Positions 42,806-51,218 of a stretch of 51,218 bases of DNA are shown here, piece by piece. Made by a program: the position numbers and the translations under genes. The notes under the pieces are model-generated. The model worked only from the letters and a program-made list of their open reading frames with translations, made no database searches and was not told the origin of the DNA. The stretch covers positions 84,928 to 136,145 of the forward strand of contig NAOQ01000046.1 of NCBI GenBank assembly GCA_002751075.1. Direction: 5' to 3'. Source of the stretch: Ichthyophonus hoferi (Eukaryota > Opisthokonta > Ichthyosporea > Ichthyophonida > Ichthyophonidae). Within the stretch, counting starts at the first letter, position 1. Each line of letters begins with the position of its first letter.

Positions 42806-45800
42806 CATCCATACATACATACATACATACATCTATACATATCTACCTACCTACGCACCCTTTCCTACCCAACAGTGCGTGTTCGTTCAAGACTTCCCTC
42901 TGATGGGAGACGGTTTCCAACAAGATAAGATTGGACAAAAGATGCACGATAGCTTATATAGTTTGTTTTCCCTTTATATATTTCTCTCCCCCTCTCTACC
43001 CATGCCTACTCTCTGTCTAATGTGCATTTTTATATACATATACATTTACACAGTTTGTAGGTCTTTATCAATCACATATCTACAGCTTCACGCTAATATA
43101 TTTACACCATTTAAATAACATTTTTATATGGTCAGATTTATCTTTTAAAATCCTGAACCAACCATGAACCTTAGGGTGAAGAAAATTATCTTTGAGAATA
43201 GGGTGACGTAAGCAATAACGCATGGTTGGTATGGTTTTTGCAGAGTATTTGAAGCACTTGGACTTCCCCCAGCTGCCCTTGCACGCTCTGGCCCAATACG
43301 ACTTTACCCTTGCCAAGGTCAGTTACCAGTTACCCTATATGCTTTTCTTTTTATTCTTGTGTTTTTAAATTACCCTCTCCATTGCTGTAAATATTGTTGT
43401 TCAATCTTATTATTATTGCTTTAGTTTCTATTTCTATTTCTTTTATGTTATATATTATTTCCTACTTAGTGTTTTATTATGTTTTCTCTTATTTTTTTCC
43501 AATTTACTTATGTTAGCATCAACCGTGTCTACACAGCAATGCTGAACAGTTCCAATGTTATATTACCTACGCGACTGTCACCTGAACACTCAACCAAATG
43601 ATTTATTCTGCTATTAATATCCAATAGATTGGAGGCAATTTGACATTTTTATCTTATTTGTATTAGGAATTTCTCACCAATTAGAGTCATTGTGCCACAG
43701 AACATGACAATTTTTGCGTCATCCTTACGTCATCATTTCCATAGTAATATTTAATAGGTTTAATAGTCTAGATTATCTACTAGTAATAATATAACTTTTC
43801 TTGTCTATACGTTTACCGGTAACACTTTCTGACGTCATAACAACAATATATATATTTATATTTTTATATTTTTATATACATATTCCAATAGGGCCAGCTA
43901 GTAGGGAGTATTCCAGGGCGATATCCAATCGATAAATGTGAATGGGGCCTTCCAAGTCTCCAAAATGCTATTGGATCTTTGGGCCAATCAGCTGTCCGAT
44001 TAGTTTATCAGGTAATCATCTAGAATATTGCCCAATGATAAATGTCCGTTTAATATTACATAAATAACCTGTCGTACCTTCACTATCATTAATGAAAGGA
44101 TGAGTGGGAAAGAAATCAAGTCACATGGACTTTAAAGTGTGTTTATGTGTTTATAGGTGAGGTGTGATTGGACAAGAAATATAATTATAAGAGGGAAAAC
44201 AGAGAAGGAGAAGAAAGAAGGAAGGGGTATGTACATAGAGAGGCCACATATATATAGACCATAACCAGTGCTTACCATACACCCTGCAGTCCGCCTCTTT
44301 AGGTAATCTTAATCACAAATGGCTTCACAGATTATTTGCCGCTGCCGCACCAAACAATCACATAGAGGTATTTCCTCTCTCCCTCTCTCCCTCTTACCTT
44401 ATTTGTTTATTGATTGGTTCCTAAGCTATCTTGTGTTATCCTATGGTATTATAATCATTAGGTTATTCCACTACACTCCCTCCTTAGATTTATTCATATA
44501 TATATATATGTCGTTTTTGTTGTTATTTTTACTGTTATGCCTTACATTAATTGTATATTATCTTTTATTTACATATATATACTATCCTACGAGTTCTTTG
44601 GGTTTGCATTTCTCTGTTTCTATGATGTTACCTCGATGTGATTTTTTATTCTCTATCTCTAGCCATACATACCTCTGTAAATCTACCTGTTTATATTCAA
44701 TCTATCTAACCATTGGTCACTATATCAAGATTAATTTGCTACTCCCTGTACCCCCACTATGTGTGTTCATTCAAACTCATGATTCTCCATCTATTGCAAT
44801 GTTGATGACATCACATTTATATATTTATCCAATAGGATACCGCGTTCCCTCCTATCGACATCGTCTATCCGACTACACAGACCGTTGAATCATCTCTGAT
44901 TGGCCCGCTTGTAAGTACATGTGTGTTTGATTGGCCGGTCTATTATTAACATACACATTTGTTTGCTATTCTCACTGGGATTTGCCTTATTAATTACAGT
45001 AACAGTAACATACATTTGCACATCATATATATACACACATACATACACATACACATACACATATACATACATATATATATCTATCTATATATCTATCTCT
45101 CTACCTACCTATATATCTCTCTGTCTATCTACACATTCCGCTACAGAGCAACAACGAGGATACATTGTAAGTGTGTAAAACCCTATGCCAACTACTATCT
45201 ATACAATTGTAGCATATATATACCCTATGGAGGCCCTATATTCACATCCATCCTTCTACAGGGCGGATCATGTATTCGCCTGCAGTCTAAGTATTATAAC
45301 AGTGGAAAATTCCCTGTGGACTCTTTACGTCAGTGTCTGTCTTTATGGCCTGGAAGGTTGCTGCATAGTAAGGTGAGAGGTGAAACTCATTAATAGATAT
45401 CAGCGAAAATACGTGCATGTATATGAAAATATACAGAAAAATAGATAAAGTGGTTTAAAAGCACACCTATACCCATATAACTACCTACATATAGTGAACT
45501 TCTTGTACATATATGTAGCCACAAAGGGCTGTATATATATATATATATATCCCTCTTTGTACTGGCACAGGCATAGGAAGATAATAACTATAATACAAAC
45601 TTATATTGATGGTGTATTTACATGCCACCATATCTAGATGATGATTGGGTATGACGTCAAAGATAACCCCTTATGGGTCTATCTTGGTTCCCACAATATG
45701 AGCCCTGCTGCCTGGGGAAGGTATGATAGTACACCAATCATAATTACACACACTTGACTATTTATGGCTATCATAATTCTTCCCGGGTATATAGAAAAAA

Positions 45801-46956
45801 TGTAAATAATCATGTATGTATGTTTGCATGCATGAGCGATTACTGCTACACTGATACATACATACTTATATGCACAAGTGTATCTATATACCGTGTTTGC
45901 TTTTACAACATATCTACATAGATAACTATAATTCTAGTTATAATGTCAATTATTCACCAACTCCTAAAGTAGATAGGATATAGTATAACAGTCACACAGA
46001 CCCAAACCCATTTATAATACTTTAATTCATGTTCATGTTGGCTAGACATTTTAATTTCTCTAATTTAAACGTGGGGAGATACAGGGAAGAGAAAAAAGGA
46101 ACGCAACTATATATCAATAACTACGAACTGGGGCTTGTCTTACCTAAGGAATATGCCTCCAATCTCATCCTTCCTTTCACCCCTCCCTATCCTTATGAGG
46201 AAAATGAGTCGCCATGGGTGAGATAATGCCCGCTTTCTTTAGTTTATGTTTTATTCCTTTATGCCTTTCTCTAAGGATTATTGCTTCTTCCCCCTTGACT
46301 GTGTTCTCCCTCCATCCTTGTCTTGGTCTGTTGTTTATCATTATTTTGATGTATATACATATATGCATACACATACACATACACATACCTATACACATTG
46401 TTATCATCTTAGGTATATATCCATCTATTCTCTTTCGTTCTTTGTCAATGTCTTAGTGACTCTGCTCTTCCGCTGTTTAGTTTCGCCAATTCAAGCCCTT
46501 ATTTTATTTTTAATTATATTTACTGTATTACCTGGATATGACGTAGTTCTATTTACACCTCCCACATATGTTTACATTCTTATATTTAATTTTATAGTTC
46601 TTTTGTTATTGGTCTTTTAAAGGCAGAAGGAAACTTACTATTGTTGAACCGTGCTAATTATTGGCTCTTTATTTATTAAAAGGAAGGCCAGTGATTGGAC
46701 TATTAACTATGGTAATCGGATTACTCATTAACTGTGACTTCTACTACTATTACCTACACTACTACACCAATATATAACATACAATCACATACATTCTATA
46801 GTAGATGCAAGTTATTTATTATTGCTATTGGCATATGTAAGATATGTATTAAATAAAACAGTCAATGGATTGCCTATATTAAACCCTCCACCCACTCACG
46901 ACATTTTGCACTAACAAGTGATTCTATTACAGTTTGCTGAGGTATTTGATATGTGA
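36727..46956 (+). CDS. TDP1-like tyrosyl-DNA phosphodiesterase (HKD superfamily)
   Basis: About 17 exons close in frame to 409 aa: 36727-36769 (tentative first), 38826-38923, 39466-39499, 39627-39679, 40724-40753, 41637-41726, 42121-42201, 42876-42960, 43244-43317, 43892-44011, 44290-44367, 44836-44910, 45149-45166, 45262-45372, 45638-45720, 46085-46217 and 46933-46956 (tentative last). Two HxK...N half-sites are visible: YACMHTK, then VRMVVTSANLIPADWEII, and LLHSK, then VYLGSHNMSPAAWGR. Also typical are CVFVQDFPL, LVGSIPGRY, SASLGNL and GTQLYINNYELGLVLP. TDP1 removes topoisomerase I peptides from DNA 3' ends. The first half-site has CMHTK where classical TDP1 has THHTK/S, so this resembles the second, fungal/protist-type TDP1-like subfamily, and its substrate is uncertain. 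Introns carry large satellite arrays. Confidence 0.87.
37845..38050. repeat. CATATA/TACATA-rich microsatellite
   Basis: A degenerate CATA/TATA array in the large first intron of the TDP1-like gene. It gives open frames on both strands that are not coding. Confidence 0.85.
40240..40270. repeat. TA dinucleotide microsatellite
   Basis: A pure (AT)n tract in a TDP1-like gene intron. Confidence 0.9.
41326..41614. repeat. 37-bp minisatellite, about 7-8 copies
   Basis: The unit begins CTATACATATACTGTACGAC and repeats with a 37-bp period from about 41326. Some units differ by CGAC/CTAC and the first is shorter. It lies in the intron just before the exon at 41637. Because 37 is not a multiple of three, all three frames stay open over several units, producing spurious ORFs of 127-196 codons. 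Confidence 0.9.
41871..42030. repeat. TATACATTACTATAT minisatellite
   Basis: Repeated TATACATTACTATATGTAC/TATAGTA units of about 20 bp, intronic and imperfect. Confidence 0.8.
42253..42397. repeat. 38-bp tandem repeat, about four copies
   Basis: A unit of the form TTATAGTTATTGGATAGCTT plus TAGTTATATTATAATAAA, with starts near 42254, 42292 and 42330, directly after the exon ending at 42201. Confidence 0.85.
42450..42842. repeat. CATA tetranucleotide array with interspersed ATATACATCTATACAT
   Basis: Nearly 400 bp of (CATA)n broken by a recurring ATATACATCTATACAT segment, a higher-order structure inside one intron. The 132-codon Met/Tyr/Val/Cys ORF on the minus strand is a by-product. Confidence 0.9.
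45030..45130. repeat. ACAT/TATC microsatellite
   Basis: Intronic (CATA)n running into (TATC)n and (TCTA)n tracts shortly before the 18-nt microexon at 45149. Confidence 0.8.
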
Positions 46957-48761
46957 ACGAGATCAAGGTTTCCAGTCTGGAATCTGTACTAATAATAAAC
47001 TAATAATCATTGAATTATGATGGCAGCGTGTTTATTAGATTTTTATACTTAATTACCATTTCTTATTGATTATGGATTTTTACTGGCTTGCATAAATTTA
47101 GCATAAGGTCATAACGTGTGGCGTAACTTAATTAATTGATTAATTACTCGGGTATATATATCTGCAAAGGATCTTAGTAGTTAAAAGGTTCAAATATGCC
47201 AAGCTTTTCTTTGCCTAGTAAAAGCTCTTTGTCTTAAAGCTTAATTAAATTGATGATTGTTGCCATCAATCCGTATGTATATGCAATGCTAGAACAGATA
47301 AAATTGTAAAAGATAGTAAAAAGATTATTAATATGCATAAGATATGCAAACTTGATGTATCAATTATTGAAGGAAATGTGAGACATTATAGATATACGTA
47401 TATATATATAATATCAACGATTGTGATATATATTGAAAAATGGATTGCTACTGGTTAATATAGTCAAATGACGTATACAATACTGTCTAAATGTTCAACA
47501 ATGGTCCCCATTAATTCTTTAATAAATACATTCATCCACATTCAAATTGCCATTGTTTCATGGTGAGATCTTCAAGTGGCGTTTTATATCCTTCCAAACA
47601 GAGTGAGAATGTATGATCAGATGCCAGTTAGATTGCATTCCTCTTCATATAAAAGTGATTAATTGGTAGATAATCATGTTATCATGGGGGAAAGTAGTAG
47701 TATAGGAATATCCAATGAGAATGAATCAGATTCTACACAAGTGTAGAAATATAATCCATAAACCAAGTATACTGCATTAAATAATCCTGTGTATTACCTT
47801 GACATAGCCTGTAAAACGGCTGAATTCTTAAAGGATGTCTCTCTTCTCTAATGACATTATTATATTATTAATCAAATTTAATCATTTAAAAATGAACAGC
47901 AATAGTCTCATACAGTGATGATAGGTTCATGATCATATGAACATTAACACTGTAAGATTATGTATATGTCCTTTTCATACCACATACACATGCCACACTA
48001 CTTACATACCACAGTTTAGTACAAACATTTACCCTGACTTGCAGCCAATAACCTGTAATCTATCCTTGACAATGACTCACGGTTAAATACAAAAACAAAA
48101 TAACTATAACTGGGTGATGACATTGGCAAAACAAAGCAATTTACAGACTATTACTAAACAATGAACAACTGGGGAAAAGACAATAGTGTCCTTGTTATAT
48201 AGGGTTATTAGCTTTAATATGACTTATGCTGTACAATGCCAACCCAGGCTTCAGTTACAACTCTGCTTGTAGTCTCTACTGCCTATAGGACCAATTCATT
48301 AAAACATAATAGAAGTAGTGGAACCAATGATAATATCTTACCCGTTCAATATAAAGTAATACTCTAGTATTGGTCCGTATCAACCAATGATAATATCTTA
48401 TCCGTTCAATATAAAGTAATACTCTAGTATTGGTCCGTATCAACCAATCCTATGTAACCTTTAAGGTCACGAAGAACTGAAGTTGGATGGCTAGTAAGTA
48501 AGACTCAAGTCTGTCTAAATATTAACAAAGATAAGGAAATTAAAAGGAACAAAATAAAAAAATAAAAAAATATTCGCTGCTATATAACCATTCCTATTGG
48601 CTACCACCCGGACAGCATAAATGCTTATATTAACACCATGTCCTAAGCTTACGACCAATCAAAATCAAGTATCAGATAGCTCTAATCGTTGGCCATCTCA
48701 TATGAGTGACTAAAATCTATTAGTGATAAAGAACACTTGTCATTAATCAAGGCCACATTAA
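46957..48761. other. Convergent 3' intergenic region
   Basis: Between the 3' ends of the TDP1-like gene (+) and the pocket protein gene (-). It holds a 60-bp tandem duplication at 48322-48441. No open frame of note and no RNA gene recognised. Confidence 0.5.
48322..48441. repeat. Tandem duplication of a 60-bp unit
   Basis: 48322-48381 and 48382-48441 differ at one base (CCCGTT/TCCGTT), and a partial AACCAAT follows. Near identity points to a recent event. Each unit contains a CCAAT and an ATTGG. Confidence 0.9.
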
Positions 48762-50811
48762 TTATTCGTTAGACTTGGGGGCTGGTGTTTCTGTTGCAGG
48801 TGATTGGACGAGGGCATCATGGGATGGTGGTCTTACGGGTGGTTGTGAGTCAATGATTGTGGTTAAACGGTCTGTGATTGGATAAGATTAATTAATAAAT
48901 ATATAAAAGAAGAGAAATATTGAGATATAATTGGCCATAGAAGAGAGTTAGACTTTTAAATCAGCCGCAAAAAATATTAGTGCTCAATCATAGCATCAAG
49001 ACAACTATAATAATAAATGCGAAGAATGCCAATAGATTTCCCACGATGACCAGATCGCTATAACCGCCAATCATTAACATCCAATATATTTGATCAAACA
49101 GAACTGGGTAGATGTACTCCATCATCTATATTAGAAGGTATAAAATACACAGCGCACCAATCATATCCATTTATTAAAACGCAAGCACATACCAAGCAAG
49201 CATAAAATAAACCGACAAACGTTTATGATATATCTATCACACAGGTGGGGGTAAATGATTAGTTGGTGGGAAGGATAAAACACAGGAGAATAAAATGAAT
49301 AGAACATAAAGCAACCACCTACCCTTCCTAATATTATCATTTAAACTGTGTAAGGCTCGGACGGGCCTGCGCTGTATCCCAACTCCCTTAGGAAAGGGCG
49401 GCGGAACAGTGGTAGTGGTGGTCTCATCGTCAAACATTAGCCGACGAGCCGAGACGGCATTGGAAGGCCTATGCATAGATACGTTGATGCTTTTGAGTTC
49501 CTGCTAATGTGAGTGGGTGTGTGTGCAGGTGTGCATATATACATATGTGTTATGTGTATGTATGTATGTATGTATGTATGTATATATGTATGTATGAATG
49601 TATGTATGTATGTATGTATGTACGTATGTATGATGTATGTGTATATATACATATGTGTTATGTGTATGTATATATGTATGATGTATGTGCATATATTTAT
49701 ATGTATATATATATATGTACCAATCGGAGGCTGGCAGCCAATCAGTAAAGGGGAAGTAGAGAGATATAAATAAAAGAGAAACAAAATATAGCCAGTCTTC
49801 CTTCACCATTAAATATTACAGCCCCTTGCAGATTGGATGGTTAAAAAAAAGATAAGTAGTCAATAATGGGTTGGTTTGTGTGTAGTATGATAGTATAATA
49901 ATATGTATGTATGTATGTGTATGTTTCTATCTATATATACACATTTGTGGACTTTTATCAATCTAGTATTAAGTAAAAGACTCAGTGCCCCATCAAGTAC
50001 CAACTATATACACATACATATACATATACATATACATATACCAATACACATATACATATACATATACAAATACATACACATATACACACACCCACCTTAG
50101 AAGGGCTCTCACCAAAGCAATATAAATGAGATGCTCTGCTAGGACTCTGGGCTAATGGCTTGGACGCCTGAGACAGAAGAAAGTAGGAGAATAGGAGTGC
50201 AGATAGGAGAGAATAGGGGAATATTAATTATATAGATTAAATATAATAGTAGGAATTATAAAGAAACTACATATTTTAAAGTACAAACTCAATGCCTATG
50301 TTAGCTATAGGCCAATCATTGGTGTGCATGTGCATATAAAGACCTACCGTGGGTGGAGGATGAGATGGTGGAGGCGATTGTGATTGTGATTGTGATTGTG
50401 ATTGTGATTGTGATTGTGATTGTGCTTGATCAATTACAACAGCTGTAGGACGGGTCTTCCGTGGCGATACAAATATGTTCTGGTTCTGCGATACCTAATG
50501 TGATAGAGAGGCGTAGATAGGTAAATATATAAAAACACAGGTATATATATATATTGGTATATAAAGATATACAGATGTTTGAGAGATTAAGCTCCAATGT
50601 TTAAATGGTTATTGAAGGGTTAGGATTATGTTACTATATACTATACATAGTAGTTGGTTATTAAGTGTATGTAGTGCTATATATTGTTATATAGTTACAT
50701 AGTTATATATAACTATGCTATAGCATGTTTTACGGTTTTATAGTTCCCTTCATATTGGTCTAATATCAGTACCTTATGTTTCCAAGGGGAATTTATCATG
50801 CCCGGTTTTCT
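48762..50811 (-). CDS. Retinoblastoma-family pocket protein, C-terminal part
   Basis: Five minus-strand exons close in frame: 50773-50811, 50348-50494, 50096-50167, 49323-49500 and 48762-48871 (TAA 48762-48764). The N-terminal part, with the pocket domain, lies beyond the right edge. The visible tail matches the C-terminal core of RB/p107/p130: NIFVSPRK corresponds to the IYISPxK motif and LYCFGESPSKELKSIN to LYxFxGSPSKSLKDIN of p107, the region that contacts E2F-DP. CDK-type Ser-Pro sites are plentiful (SPWKHK, SPRK, SPSR, SPSK). A hexanucleotide repeat in the second visible exon encodes eight Gln-Ser pairs. Pocket proteins repress E2F-driven S-phase genes until phosphorylated by cyclin-CDK; this is known for the family and inferred here. 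Which of RB1, p107 or p130 it resembles most cannot be fixed from the tail alone. Confidence 0.82.
49551..49720. repeat. TGTA tetranucleotide microsatellite
   Basis: A (TGTA)n array with TGATGTATG interruptions in an intron of the pocket protein gene. ORFs on both strands here are repeat translations. Confidence 0.9.
50008..50090. repeat. ACATAT microsatellite
   Basis: A (CATATA)n tract immediately downstream, in gene sense, of the donor at 50095 in the pocket protein gene. Confidence 0.85.
50373..50427 (-). repeat. Coding hexanucleotide repeat (Gln-Ser)8
   Basis: Seven perfect GTGATT units on the plus strand, flanked by GCGATT and GTGCTT, inside the pocket protein exon. On the minus strand they read CAATCA, giving Gln-Ser dipeptides. 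Confidence 0.9.
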
Positions 50812-51218
50812 CTGAGAAGGGAGAGGAGAGAGGAGAGGGATAGCGTGATCTTTATCCGTCTATACCATAGGTAAGGTTTTGTTAATCAGTAACGATAGGT
50901 ACATACATATGCACATACATATACATATACCCAGTTTTAAAAAACTTCGTATTTACCTACCTAGCATAACCATGGAAATGACTGTGCTGTTTAATAAAAA
51001 ATTATAATACAGTTGTCATAATGTTCATCAGATATAATAAGGTAATATAAGTGAGAAAAAATATAAAGAGGATTAGTGATAATAGCAGGCAGATAAGAAA
51101 AAAAATATTGGTAAAGGCAGAAAAGAAAGAGTGTGTAAATGTAATTGGTAAAAAAATAATATATATATATATAGAGAGAGAGAGGAAGAGAGAGAGAGAG
51201 AGAAAGAGAGAAAGAGAG
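50812..51218. other. Intron of the pocket protein gene, ending in a GA microsatellite
   Basis: Nothing coding recognised. TA and GA tracts at about 51157-51218 mark the window edge. The next upstream exon is outside the window. Confidence 0.5.

Noticed and set aside
42434-42832. 132-codon Met/Tyr/Val/Cys-rich ORF on the minus strand
   Set aside because: Translation of the CATA microsatellite.
42434-42842. Regular repeats considered as a CRISPR array
   Set aside because: Units are simple tetranucleotides without unique spacers, in a eukaryotic intron.
43244-43317. Frame reading VFEALGLPPAALARSGPIR
   Set aside because: The other frame (YLKHLDFPQLPLHALAQYDF) fits the TDP1 family and the phases of both neighbours.
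49437-49809. Overlapping ORFs on both strands
   Set aside because: TGTA microsatellite translated; only 49323-49500 (-) is a supported exon.

Overview
This is nuclear DNA of an AT-rich, intron-dense microbial eukaryote. Short exons joined by GT–AG introns, long microsatellite tracts, TATA boxes and a retinoblastoma-type pocket protein rule out a prokaryote or organelle. The gene mix (divergent TDP1-like phosphodiesterase, CaMKK-type kinase, TLDc protein, pocket protein, RRP15, OFA-type MFS carrier, secreted polysaccharide-active enzymes) would fit a protist relative of animals and fungi or an oomycete-like stramenopile. I cannot place it more closely from sequence alone.

Layout, left to right. 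At 0.5-1.4 kb is an intronless polysaccharide lyase 14-like gene (-). At 5.7-7.2 kb is an intronless pectin acetylesterase/Notum-family gene (-). At 9.1-12.3 kb is a three-exon TLDc gene (-) whose large intron holds an assembly gap. At 14.8-19.9 kb is a CaMKK-like kinase (-). Just upstream, at 20.7-21.5 kb, C1-domain exons on the same strand splice in phase to the kinase, so the two may form one C1-kinase gene. At 26.4-28.1 kb is an intronless MFS carrier (-). At 32.2-36.2 kb is RRP15 in six exons (-), with a second assembly gap. At 36.7-47.0 kb is a divergently oriented TDP1-like gene (+) with about 17 exons. At 48.8-50.8 kb is the C-terminal part of a pocket protein (-) that runs off the right edge. 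The exon boundaries I give come from reading splice sites and checking that exon lengths and phases close; none is confirmed by RNA.

Two gene styles sit side by side. Three single-exon genes with TATA-like boxes encode secreted or membrane proteins for sugar-polymer breakdown and probable carboxylate transport. The others are housekeeping or signalling genes cut into exons as small as 18-39 nt. The spaces between genes are AT-rich, with tandem repeats, one diverged dispersed repeat family (possibly an LTR remnant), a GATC-rich patch and many copies of CCAATCA in the right-hand part. I saw no rRNA, tRNA or CRISPR array. The most interesting candidate is the possible C1-CaMKK fusion.
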